A stretch of 64,000 nt of DNA from Litomosoides sigmodontis. Its lineage: Eukaryota; Nematoda; Chromadorea; Rhabditida; Onchocercidae. Below are positions 12,652 through 25,588 of this stretch, piece by piece. The notes below the pieces were generated by a model that was given only the letters and a program-made list of their open reading frames with translations, searched no databases and had not been told where the DNA came from. The stretch is from assembly GCA_963070105.1 (NCBI GenBank), contig OY718804.1, forward strand, positions 11,175,817 through 11,239,816, in the 5' to 3' direction. The first letter of the stretch is position 1. Each line of letters starts with the position of its first letter. Both the position numbers and the translations under genes were made by a program.

Positions 12652-14334
12652 TAGCAACATCTCAATCCCGGAATTTCTCATGAGGCAGATTAGGAACCTG
12701 AGAGAATAGATATTTTCAGAGCAGTAAATTCTGAAAATGCAGATGAAACCAATTCGCAGTCAGCAAAAGAGTAGCATGTTTCCAAACCTTTTTTCAAAAA
12801 AAAACCTTTGCTTATGTGTTTATTATTAGTTTATTAGGTGTGAAAATTCAGAATGGAATAACTCTGTCCGTAGTTAAATTAAGATGAACAATAATTGTAA
12901 TTATACGACACGTTATTTTTAATGTTTTTACAACTCAGTATCAAACAAAGCCTGTAATATGCAAATTTAAACCTCTTTAAGCTTTAGAAAAATTTGAAAA
13001 AATACTAAATTCCCCTACATTAAGAAAGAATTTGACAACCCATAAATCCAAAATAACCATTGTTCATCCTCTTTTACATTTTCACCTACCTCTTCAACTA
13101 CCTAGCAGCTACATTACACAAATCATTGAAAAATCCAAAATCCTTCAAGCCCCCTGCCGAAACAGCAGACTTTTGATAATGCAACATTGTCTGAAATGCT
13201 TTACATCTCAACTAACAAGAGAAAATTGTTATGTATCTAGCAAATCATGCTCTACAATAATAACGGCCTTACTAGACAGATCACCCATGACCAACCGATC
13301 GAATATTTAAGTTCTCCATCTTTATAGGATATACTGCCACGGAAAGATAGCAGTGCTAGTATATAATATCTTTTCAAATTAAGATCGGATAAAATTTCGG
13401 GATCTATGAAACATATATTTACTAAAAAAGAAGTTATACTAGCACTAATTGATGGAATGACTCTGATGAAAAAAATACTTTTTAAATTTAGATCTTAATA
13501 AGTTTCTTAAAAAGATTAAAAAATAAGTGGTAAGAATGGAAATAATGAAACTAGAAAAAAACAATTCACTCAAAACCGTAGATGGAATCAATAAAAATAA
13601 TTGCATAAAATGTATAAAACGCTAGCATCACATGCATTAGAAAACTCTTATCAAATAATAATAAAACTAGAGTATTGATCACTAAAATAAAAATTTACGA
13701 ACCAGAGAATGTACAGACACTTGTACAACAAGACTACTAATTAATATTTGAAGAAAATAGAGAAAGTGAAAAGTTGTACAACACATGAATAACGAATAAA
13801 GTAAAAAAAATTTGGAATGTAAACACTTTAGAAAGCAGTAAGTTAAACATGAGCATTCAAATGAAAACAAATAGAAGTACCACGTATAAAAAAGCGCCAT
13901 TAAATTGGAAAACTCCACGAAATACGTTAAAATAAATGGGATTCACTGTAAGAGAAGTCAGGGAGTTTGGGAAATGGATTAAATTTAGGATTATATTATG
14001 TCTTACTGTAGAACTTCATGATTGTAGAACTCATTTTACTAACCGCTAGGTAATCTATGAACAGATTTAGGAGAACCCATATTTATCCACGGATTACCTA
14101 GCGGTTATAGTAATTTCCACCGCGTTGAAAGCATACTTGGCCTAGTAAGTAATTCCGATCCACTTCTAATCCTTCAGGTATAATTATCAACATATAGCAT
14201 ATAACTGCAATTAAAACCACTTTCCCAAAAAATAAAAACAACTAAGAAGCAAGATGGATATAAATTATTGACGCTGTGAGGTATTCATGACTCACGAAGA
14301 ATTAAGATAAGACGATATACGAAATTTGTAATTT
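12474..14334. other. Intergenic region between the MSP gene and ced-4
   Basis: Includes the probable MSP-gene spliced-leader acceptor near 12502 and the ced-4 3' flank. No coding exon was found. A perfect 16-bp inverted repeat at 14040-14107 is listed separately. Confidence 0.5.
14040..14107. repeat. Perfect 16-bp inverted repeat, stem-loop
   Basis: The arms TAACCGCTAGGTAATC (14040-14055) and its exact reverse complement (14092-14107) are separated by 36 bases. It sits about 230 bp past the ced-4 stop codon. It could fold in the 3' flank or be a remnant of a small inverted-repeat element. Confidence 0.85.
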
Positions 14335-17300
14335 TTACATGAAAATACAGTTGTCAGTCCAATTTTTAGTCGTGTTACCCGATTTTTTCCCTATAGTCTG
14401 ATTGTTATCAAATTCATTTTTATAATAGCTATTGCTCCATAAATGTGAACGACTCTCAGCGTATTGTTCGATCGCCTCGATTTGAGGACTGCAGTCTTCG
14501 TAAACTATTTCTTGGAACAAAGATGGACGAAGCTTTATATAAGAGTGAATACGATGCATAAAATTTGAGTTCTCACGCTGATGTCCCAACAGAAAAGAAG
14601 AAACACTTGGACGAATAAATAAGCGAAGGCGATCCTGAAGTGAACAATTACAAATTAAAAAAATTTACCGTTACTTGTTACATCAATTAAATTCTTGTGA
14701 TTGCTGCTTTATATTAATCAATAGCTATCATTATTGCAGTTTATTAATCACTTACGCGTGCCTACACTAACTAAGTTAGGAATTAAACTACCTGAAATTT
14801 AATATCGAGTTGTCTGCCATCTCAATTCATGGTAAACAAACTAGAAACTGCAGCTAATACATGAATTTCTAATGCTCTAGAAAAGTTATGCTATACTTTC
14901 CAAAATTAAAAAGCCATTTGCCACAAAAAGCAACCAACTTCTATTATTTGACGATCAACCGTGACACAAAGAAAGGAATGCATGATACGATTAATATGGA
15001 AATCATACATCAGCGGCACATCACCATCAACTTTACCATCCAAATCAGCAATTCTTTTATCCAACAATGACGATTTCACCAAGGGTTCTAATTCTTGCAA
15101 TACCATATAGGAAATATCCTGGTAGCCAGATATATCAAACGGGATACATATTAAAATCAGCTAAAAGAAAACCAATTTTGTTCAAAAATCAAACAAACCT
15201 ATCAAAAAGATTTCAGATTAGGTTGTACCTTGTTAATTTTAATCACCGACAGAAATTCGAAGACATTACGAGGAAAATTCCTAACCTTTCCTTATTCTTA
15301 GACAAAATAAATTACCTCAAGCGGTACCCATTGATTATAGCCAAAAATGACAAAAGTTTCCATAATTGTTTTTTGACACTCAGTTAGCTGCAACAAAATG
15401 AATTTCATGAAACTTAACTGAAATAACAGTAGTATATGTCTAATGCTTGCACATTTTACTTTACGCAAAACGATCATCAGCAAAATCTCCGAAATCTAAA
15501 CGTAAAATAAAATTTGAGACTTTAAATACAGTGATTAGTTTTGCCTAATTAATTTCACTGAAATGTTTTGTTAAGGAAGTCAGTTAACCAAACTTGCAAA
15601 GAAAGAAGGAGGTTACTTTCTGAATACAAGTGTATTTCCATAATGCGGAGAATCTCTAAAATTTAAAATCCTTTCCTGACAATTTACTTCCTTGGAAACA
15701 TCACTACACATCTGCTACTAAACTCCTAAAAGTCTTATCAAACAGAAAAAACATATTATGTATGCACATCTTTGTTCTGAACAAATAGAACTACAACTTG
15801 GTAAGATAAAAACCAGCCTAAACTAAGACTAAGACGAATAAGAAAAGATTTTTCCAATAAGGAATTCAAATTCACAACTTTTTGAACATTCTTTTGTTGA
15901 AGAAAACAAATATCGAAAAAACCTACAGATTTATAGGATTCCATAATAGCATCTGCCATATTTTTATGCTTGTAATAAGTAAAAGTTGATATGGTTGTAA
16001 CAGCGTAACAATCCAATAAACAACGTAAGTTATAAAAGCTGAAAACGAAGAATTTATTTCTTTCCACAGCGAAAAAGTGATATGAAAAATAAGATTTTTC
16101 AGCAACAAAACCAAACAATCTAAAAATATACTCATTGTAACTGCTGCATGCCTGTTGTCTCACTATGCCGAGAAGTGCCGGTAGTCCTATCGTTCTTTCA
16201 TGAATGTGAAAAAGGTGCTCATTGTAAGAAGGTGAAGTGGCCATAGAGGGAGGGTGCAGTTGCTGGAACATGACCTCAGTTTCCGTCAAAGAAAGACCAG
16301 GTGGATCAACTGCAAAATGTAGAGGATTTGAAGAAGATACTTGAAATATTTCCAAGTTGCGACTTGTTGCAAGGATACGACACTGAAATTGCAAAATTTA
16401 AGAAAGCACAGGTAGGAAGCAAATTTGATTGTTTACGCTCACACAATTTACCCAATGATAAATGAGAGTGCTAATGCACCCATTTTATTTGAAATTACGC
16501 CAAATGAATAACCATTTAGTGAAGAAAATTAAAGCAAAAAAATGTATGCGACGAATGTAAAAAATAAGTGAAACGAACATTCAGCTGATCAAACCAACGG
16601 ACACTTTCCTGAAGATAAATATCATTTAAGACTACTAATGCATTTGGTTTCTCACGCAACGCAGTTTTGGCCTGAAATAAACAACAATAAGTCTTATCAT
16701 TTAAGCAAGGATAACTTGTTGATCGAAATCTTTAGCAGCAAATTATTTTGTAGTTTAAAAACTCACCAGCGGTAAAAATTGTGAAAAAGTTTCTTTTCCA
16801 GTTAAAGCCAGTGCATCGGTTGCTAGAAACACGAAATTTGAAAAAACTTCAGGTAGCCGATTTGTAGTAGTACAGCCATCCTCGACCCATATAACGTATT
16901 CGTAATATCTGTAAGAGAATTTATGAAGCTATAGAAAGTGCATGGATTTTGAACTTAATCGGATTAAAAAAAATAAATGAAATAAAACAGGTACAAAGAA
17001 AGCAAATAATTTACAAGTTAGAAATTTTTTCGGGTAACAAAAGTTATTAAGAGCAACAACTAGCAGTGAAGGATGTTATAGGTAACAAAAGAAAAGAAGA
17101 GCAGCTAAATTAATAATCGCTGAGAGTCTTACCGACTTAACAATATCGGATAGGTGTGCAAAACAGTAGCGGCCAAAAAAGTTTTCCCACATCCAGGAAA
17201 CCCATGAATGACAAGCCAAAACTGATCTGTAATGAAAGGTGATAACTGATGAGTAAAGCAGATAAGATGTGTAAAAGTAATGTAAAATTTGCTGAAATGA

Positions 17301-18926
17301 AATATGCAACTAAAAATCAGAACCAGAGAGGCTGGAGAAAAATATTCTCCACGAGGAGAGTTGCGAATATCTCAAAGTATAAGACCTATAAAAAATGACG
17401 ATAAGTTGGAAAAATTACAAACATTAAAATGTGACGAACTTTACAAATCTATAGACTTTCGAAATTTTCAAGCCACAAATGAAGAAAGTATTGCAAGAAC
17501 TCAGATCACATAAATTAAAAATTGTTACTTAAAATATTTGAACCTTACGATAATAATTTTCATTTTATCTATTAATCTTTCCCCTGTTATACTCTCTGTT
17601 TCTCCAGGTTTTTTTCACAAGTTCCCACCCCTCATTTTACCGATCATAAAAACTTCCGTAAAGAAATTTCAACGACCTTGTTTTATACGATATGTCTTTA
17701 CAGAAACGAGACATCTTAAGAGATTTCTAACCTCTTTCAGGAAGTGTGAATCTCAACTTTTATGTTTTTGAAAATTTAAAACCTCGAAACGACAAATCGA
17801 TCAATAAATCCTTCAGTTTTTCTAGAAGATCCATCCGTAACACACGATAAAATGGTAATTTTGGCACATTTCCTTCCAAAAAAAGCCGATTTTCCAATGC
17901 ATCTGGTGTTAATAAGGGTCGATCTTCAGGTATGTACTCTTTCGACAAGAGACACGCTAAGTGTTGCTGTCCATATTTTTCAAAATATGTTATTAATGGA
18001 TCAAGGGCTGTTGCTGACTTTCGATACTGTCGAACAAATTCCATCACACGTAGAGTGCGTCTCGTCTACAAGAGAAAATGAATTTGAACAAATGTGATAC
18101 AGGTAAGTTTAGGCTTCAATTAAAGAAAACAAATTTGGATAAAAACTGAACAAATTTTGCGAATTTTTACGAGGTTCTTTTGCAGTGATTAAACTTCCGA
18201 AAAAAAAAACATCCACTTCATTTTATAGCGTGAAGGCTCTCATCTCCTATGCCTCCCCTGTCTTCTGCTAGATACACTTACATAGCATATCCACAGCGCG
18301 AACTAGCTCATGATGTTTGTCTTCGCTAATTTTTAATCGCTTTCTTCTCTTGTGCGTTTTTCACTGTTGTAAAAAACACTACACGTGTTACATGAGCAAT
18401 TATATAACTTCATGTACTGTATGAAATGAGATATGAATGACCGATGTGGTCAATCTAGCACAGACACAGCGATCAACAAATTACATTATTTCAACCACTA
18501 AAGCATTGTTCAGATTCACATTATATAATGTGATTTGCCAATTCAAAAATTATGAAGTTTAAACGGCTATTACTGGCAACCCAGTCATTTTTGTAAATCG
18601 GGAAAATTTGCAGAAATTAAGAAAGGGTTTTAGTAATAATAAGTAAATATAGAAGGAAAAGTAAGACAGTGGAAGATATAAGATGCAAAAATACAGAATT
18701 TGGTTCCGAAATACGATAGGTAATCACCTCGAAAAATCTAAAATACTAAATGTGTAAAGGCAGAAAGGGAAAGAAGAAAGCCAACCATGCCCAGGATAAT
18801 TTCCTGTTGGTCATCACTGAAAATTTCCTCCGAACACATATATGGAATGGCATCGCGTGGCTCGAAATCCTGCACTAACGCTTCCATAGCTATCGTTAAT
18901 ATTCGATTATGTTTTTCCAATAACAT
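14335..18926 (-). CDS. ced-4: CED-4/Apaf-1-type apoptosome ATPase
   Basis: Adaptor that activates the CED-3 caspase in the nematode cell-death pathway and is held in check by CED-9. Exons in coding order: 18926-18786, 18065-17783, 17226-17133, 16908-16767, 16671-16579, 16382-16142, 15922-15798, 15495-15460, 15387-15316, 15160-14939, 14634-14335. Phases agree and give 582 residues, close to the C. elegans protein. The CARD shows FEPRDAIPYM at 21-30 and FVRQYRKSATAL. The P-loop GFPGCGKT is at 150-157. The Walker B strand is ALVVLND at 231-237, so the first of two usual acidic residues is Asn. Then come ILATSRNLEI (sensor I region), a helical/winged-helix part, and FHINRIMHSFL near the end. A TTTTTTTCAG acceptor ends at 18934, eight bases before the ATG, so the mRNA is probably SL trans-spliced. 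Exons 7 and 8 are placed by homology and phase and are the weakest. Confidence 0.93.
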
Positions 18927-18933
18927 TCTTTGG

Positions 18934-18945
18934 CTGAAAAAAATG
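18934..18945 (-). promoter_or_regulatory. Probable spliced-leader acceptor of ced-4
   Basis: Read on the minus strand, TTTTTTTCAG is followed by CCAAAG and then the ATG at 18926. No upstream coding exon is needed, so this looks like a trans-splice acceptor. Confidence 0.55.
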
Positions 18946-18951
18946 CATTCA

Positions 18952-19015
18952 TGTCAAGTCATGTAATTGTCACTGTAATGTCACAGTTACATCACTTGAC
19001 ATTGTAATGTCACAG
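18952..19015. repeat. Interleaved inverted and direct repeats upstream of ced-4
   Basis: A 15-bp inverted repeat (18952-18966 and 18987-19001, one mismatch; right arm TTACATCACTTGACA) overlaps a 13-bp direct repeat TGTAATGTCACAG (about 18974-18986 and 19003-19015). The cluster begins about 16 bp upstream of the ced-4 spliced-leader acceptor. Confidence 0.8.
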
Positions 19016-20529
19016 ATTGGACGAGTGGTCAGAATCGATCGAAATCAACAACCAAAGAAAAGAGACCTCAACCCCTCGGAAGTCCATTACGTAGGTTAAT
19101 GAAGTTCTCTGAAACGCATGTGCAGTGCACCCTTTCGCTAATCTTATCGCTCTCTGCTCTCTCCCCCTTCCTAACGCTTTTTTTAACCTCTTAGTCTTCA
19201 CGTTAGAAATGATACTTTGGAGAGTTCAACTTACAACCACTTGCAATGTCTTACCGCGTGACTTTCAAAATATCTTTTATTATACTTTCAGCCTCTCGCT
19301 GCTACTTTGTTGCTTCTCTCCACGTTCACACCGCATGTCTCGTTTTCTGCTAAGAGTGTTATTTTGAACATTTATAATTCAAAGTACGTATACTGTATAC
19401 CCCTTAAAGGTAACTTTTCTAGCCACGCAGGACAGTAGAAAACATTTTTGAAAAGTGGTGGTCGTGATTAGCGCAAAACTGTTCAGTGCCTGCTGCGTCC
19501 TTTGCTCTCTGTTACGTCTGTAATAGTTATACTTTGTGAGGAAGTAAAAAGCCGAGAGTTTAAGCAGTAGAAATCACATATAATTAACGGAAAATAAAAT
19601 ATGTAGTGATATGTGCATAGATATATTGAAAGATTTTATTGAAGAATGCTCTTTCAACAATAAATTTTTCATTGTAAATTTTGAGGTTCACAACTGAAAC
19701 GTGAATTTAACTGTTTGCAATTCAGGAAAATGTTACACGTGTTTGGTAGAAATTTCCATTAATGTTGTCAAACCTATTTTTTTGACCGTTGCAGTTTGTC
19801 ACTGACTTTTTTAAATCACACTTTGCCGATCCTATAGAAGTGGTACTCTCTGATCTCACAGACATATTCCGCATAGTCAAATTCGTTGCTTTCTAAAGAA
19901 AGACTTAATTTGCGGCATATGCAAAAACAAGCTAAAAAAAGCAAAATATCGGTAGTTGAAATCGCAAGCACTTCATGAATAGATGCAGCAACTTGAAAAA
20001 CAAGAGAAAATTGTAGTTGAATAAAATTTGAATTTTGAATTGAAATTGAAGAGGATGAAAATAACGCAGATGAATTTGCCTAACTTGCCTGTGACGTAAA
20101 ATGTAAAAAGTATCGAGCTGTGGAATGTGTGGAAAGGAAATGAGTGTTACCTTCTTTTGAATTAGAACGGAGGCTATTTGAAAAAGTTCAAAAACTCAAA
20201 ATTCACCGTAAAGCATGTTGTTTGTCGGAATTCTGCTTATACAAATTATAACTGTTCAGTTTTTTATCTGAGGTTATTAGAAGTGGCTTTTTATCTTTGT
20301 AGTATTTTTATCCTACGAAAAAAAGCATATTTGAGATCCTGAATGTTAATTATGCACGAGATTTGATTCAGCCCGCTGTTTAATTTGAATCACAAGAGAG
20401 TCTTGCTTTCTAGAACAGCAAATTTATTATTTTATAATTTCAAACAGAAATTTTACTATGTGTGATAAGCCAATTCTAGGTCCTCCATATACGTTTTCAT
20501 ACATATTTTTCAAATCTGTCACGTGTGAG
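19016..20529. other. Intergenic region upstream of ced-4
   Basis: No exon chain was recognised. It is the likely ced-4 promoter region, possibly plus the 3' flank of the gene at 20530-21366. Confidence 0.45.
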
Positions 20530-21366
20530 TCATTGTAATGTAAAATCCGAATTTAGCGACATTATTCTTAAATTATGTCGAATGATGCAACAGTAGTGTT
20601 TTTCAGGAACACGCAGTCGTTCCACCATTTCAGAAATAAAGGCAAACTTGAGTGGTGGAAGTTTAGTTTGGGAAGGGCAATTTGGCGTCTCCAAAAAGCG
20701 TCCAATTGCTTCCTCCAATATATTCTGAAGAAGCGGTCATTTCCACCGCTACTTCAATTCATTGCCACCGACTCCTTCATTCAGCGAAGATACGCAAAGA
20801 TAAGATATACTCTCGTCAAGTTTCAAATTGCTCAACTTCAGGAATTCTTTTAATGCAATGTCAATCAAAATTGAGGACAGAAATAATCAACAATTAAAAG
20901 AATGTTTTAAGAAGCATACATTAACAGTGTTATCCATTTTACGATCATTATTAGCCAAACGTAAGTTTTGAGCAGTTTCATACTGAACGTGGATGAATCA
21001 ATCACTGAGCACGGACGTAAGTCCAGTTACGTAAATAATTAATTGTGATTTAACTAAATGGAATTTAATTAATTGAAAAAGATAAGAAATGATTACCACC
21101 TCACTGTTACTGACTAGCTTTAATTGATACTATCTCAAGTATTCAGAAGTGAGTGAAATGTTTACTAGCATTGGAAGTTTCAGTGAGATTGGACGCTAAA
21201 TTAACTTCGTTTTTGAGCTCTGATAACTTGCAAAAAAGCAAATAAAAATTGCTATAAATCAAGCGCAGAAATGCCACAGCCATAAAAATACAGACATTGG
21301 AATTATTTCAGACTTAAATGAAGACGGAAATTATTGAAAAACCTCATTTTTTGCATTTTCCGCCAT
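20530..21366 (-). CDS. Small unrecognised protein encoded by five short exons
   Basis: I do not recognise this protein. Candidate exons in coding order: 21366-21343 (starts ATGGCGGAAAAT), 21226-21206, 20982-20926, 20835-20773, 20724-20530. Phases agree and give 119 residues, with pieces such as LSELKNE, YETAQNLRLANND, LDESISYLCV, then the longest exon with EEAIGRFLETPNCPSQTKLP and SEMVERLRVPEKHYCC. The N-terminal half is rich in Glu, Asn and Leu and may be helical or coiled-coil. An alternative donor at 21165 extends exon 2 by 13 residues but breaks the phase of the next junction. The last exon could instead splice onward before its stop. Only the last exon is long enough for a simple ORF scan. 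Same strand as ced-4 and the collagen. Confidence 0.5.
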
Positions 21367-22053
21367 CGAAAATTTATTTCATTTCGTTGTGGAACAAGTA
21401 GGAAATTAATTGTAATTCTGCTCTTCCTTCTAGAATTAGAATTACTTATATCAACGATTAGTAGCAATATTATGGGATGATTAACTAGAAATTTGAGAAC
21501 CAGAGTTGATAAATTTATAAAGTCCTTCGGACCCATCACTGTCCATCGATGTCGTTGTCCCCAAGCGGGCCGCTCTCCAAAAAATGGCTACGGCCATTCA
21601 GATATCTGCTACTGCCACCAATGGAAGCAGTTTAGCTTACATTCTTTCTATCCGCATCCGTCTCAGGTTTTTTAATTATTTTTCAGTTGTTTCATCAAAA
21701 ACCAATGAAATAATATAAAATTAAGTTATAATAGCAAATCACTTGGAGTATAAGCGTTTTGATTTTAATTATACGTGAGCAGCAGCCTTCGATTTAGCTT
21801 CATACTGAAAATTTTTCAACTGATTTTTGAATGTTTGCTTGGTAGTGTTTGTGATAAACACAAATGGATTGCTGTCCACTTTTTATTGTTTTACATTTCA
21901 AATATCCGAAAGAGTGACCGGATAAGTATAGTAGAAGGACAGCAAAGAGTGACCGGATAAGTATAGTAGAAGGACAGCGTCACTTGATAACTCTTTGTTT
22001 TTTTAATTCTCAACAAAGCGTTTCCCTTTTCCTACAAATTGCAACACTACTAT
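21367..22053. other. Spacer between the small gene and the collagen 3' end
   Basis: Contains a GC-richer stretch (about 21500-21665) that is open on both strands; I could not connect it to a gene. Also holds the 35-bp tandem duplication listed separately. Confidence 0.4.
21909..21978. repeat. Perfect 35-bp tandem duplication
   Basis: Two identical head-to-tail copies, 21909-21943 and 21944-21978, each ending AGTAGAAGGACAGC. They lie about 75 bp past the collagen stop codon, probably in its 3' UTR or just beyond. Confidence 0.95.
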
Positions 22054-23561
<1,508 letters not shown>

Positions 23562-25474
23562 TCCTGAATTCCTTGCTGAGCGTGAATTTCGAAATAAACC
23601 GTAAAAACGAGGTACGCATTTTGGGTTGGATTGATTTAAAGCAAAGAAATGAAGACGTTCATTGCTACCTATTCACCTTTATGGATCACTTCTCGTCTCG
23701 AAGATCAAAATAGATTTACAACAATTTCTGGGAAATTCAAAGTTAAGTAGGTACTTCTTTCCCGATAAGTATGCTTTTCCTAAGAATGATTGCATACGTT
23801 GTTTTACCTGTAATATACCAAACAACCGGTGATACGATCAAAACAATTTATATTGTCCAAATTTAAAAAAGACAACATGGAAATTGAAAATAGGAAGAAA
23901 AGATGTTCCTCCGTGTATCTATTACTTTAGCAGCGCAGCTTTACTTCCACCAGAAAGACGAAGGGAAAAGCACCTCTGAAGATAAAAGCGAAGCGAACAG
24001 CAGTTATATAGACATTTCTGATACCTTCACGAGCACACCCATTTACAAAACTTGTTTTTAAATGGAAAACATACCTGCTCCTTTCTTCATTTTTTTCAGT
24101 TTAATTTCGTTCTATTTCTTCGTTACGATGACAGTAACTGTATTACATTGAAAAGAAAAAATAGTACAGTTTTCCGGTTTCGAATCAGGAAATTTTTCTG
24201 CTTCACATCTCTCCAAGTAGTTTCACTCCTGGAATATTTGAATGCATTTTTCTTCAGTTATTTTTCCGACGGGATTACGTGGGAAATGTTTTTTCCTCGC
24301 ATAAAATCCTGACGTGCATGTGATATGGATAGGAGAAAATAAGATAAAGACGAAATGACCTAATATTTTGTGATTTATCATTTTTTATTGGAATAAATAC
24401 AATAGAAGGATTGCTTTTCAAGTAAAGCTTTCAATCTCCTGAAGTTAGTGAAGTGGAAGTACTCACTTCGCGAGGTGTGGCACATCAGTTCGGTTGATTT
24501 TTGCATTTTGTCGTTGGGTCAATTACCAGGTGGACTGTACCGTACGTATCTGTTTTCAAACATGCCGCCCCTTGCCTTATCCTTCCAATTACATATGAAA
24601 TTAATTATTTATTCCTCCAAGTTTCATGTCATCAGAGTGCTGCAAATGCTTCACCTGTTCCTAATTGGATGGCTGGACCACTAGCCGCTGACCAGCTAGT
24701 TAATCACACAGGGCCATGGTGCATCTAAGACCTCTTATTAGCAATTGTGTCCAGCCACCCATGCCTTCCTTCCATGTGTGGGACTGATTGTTCCAGGCCA
24801 GCACACGATAACATTCCCTTAGCTCAAATAAATTATCCAAGAGAATGCCTATCGTCCAGTTTTGTCTAGCTGATATGAATTGGGCTCAGTTTTCACTTAA
24901 CAGAAATATAATTTTATTCAATCAACTCACACTTACACCACACTTCCAAGAACTTTAAACTGTACAAAATTCAATTTGACTGTCAAGCGGCGATGGTGAA
25001 GGAAGACGTTGGCAACCAAAGGTTCCGTCCATTTTTTTCTTCCTCCAAAGCACTCTTGCTAACTAACAACCACGGAAATATTGACACACAAGGCAAAAGT
25101 GCATGGCAGAAATGATATGATCGTTGAAAGTGGCTTTTTTTCGTTAGAAATTCCACAAATCCAATTCTTACTAAAATTATTCAAATAGTACAGATTCATT
25201 TGAAGAAATTTAAAAATCAGCGATTTTGCAAAGCAAACAACTGTTTGCAGGAAGACAACTACTACAGCAGCAATCTGCCTAACTTGCGAAAGATCACTGT
25301 CGCAGTGGTTGCAACAATCGTAGGAAGATGTTATCAGTAAATGAAAAATCAATTAGTTGTAGTAAAGTAGTTCAGCTTCGCATTTCATTTTTTGCAAACC
25401 AACAACGATTTAGGCGAATTGAAAATTTCGTTTTATGCAAACCAAAAAGCAAAAATAATTCTAAGCGATCTCAC
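23562..25474. other. Upstream region of the collagen, no gene recognised
   Basis: No complete exon chain. A short minus-strand stretch near 25252-25284 (IAAVVVVFLQT, flanked by AG and GT) could be a small exon joined in phase to 25588-25475, but this is weak. Confidence 0.35.
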
Positions 25475-25588
25475 AGCCTTAATTAATTCATTTCTTGTCT
25501 GTCGCTCCTCTCCCAAATGGCCGTTCAGAATGAGACAGTCTTCTTCTTCTTCATCCTCACAACATGCGCAACGCCAATGCCGCACCAG
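25475..25588 (-). CDS. Isolated candidate exon, Cys- and Glu-rich, gene unknown
   Basis: A minus-strand frame of 38 codons lies between a good acceptor (CCCTTCAG) and a strong donor (GCT|GTGAGA), phase 0 at both ends. It reads LVRHWRCACCEDEEEEDC then LILNGHLGEERQTRNELIKA. The composition is protein-like and the splice sites are strong, but I could not find convincing partner exons. It could belong to a gene with long introns spread over 24-29 kb, or be chance. Confidence 0.3.

Noticed and set aside
15756..16394. 212-codon open frame as a single gene
   Set aside because: It contains two ced-4 exons plus the intron between them, which happens to be open.
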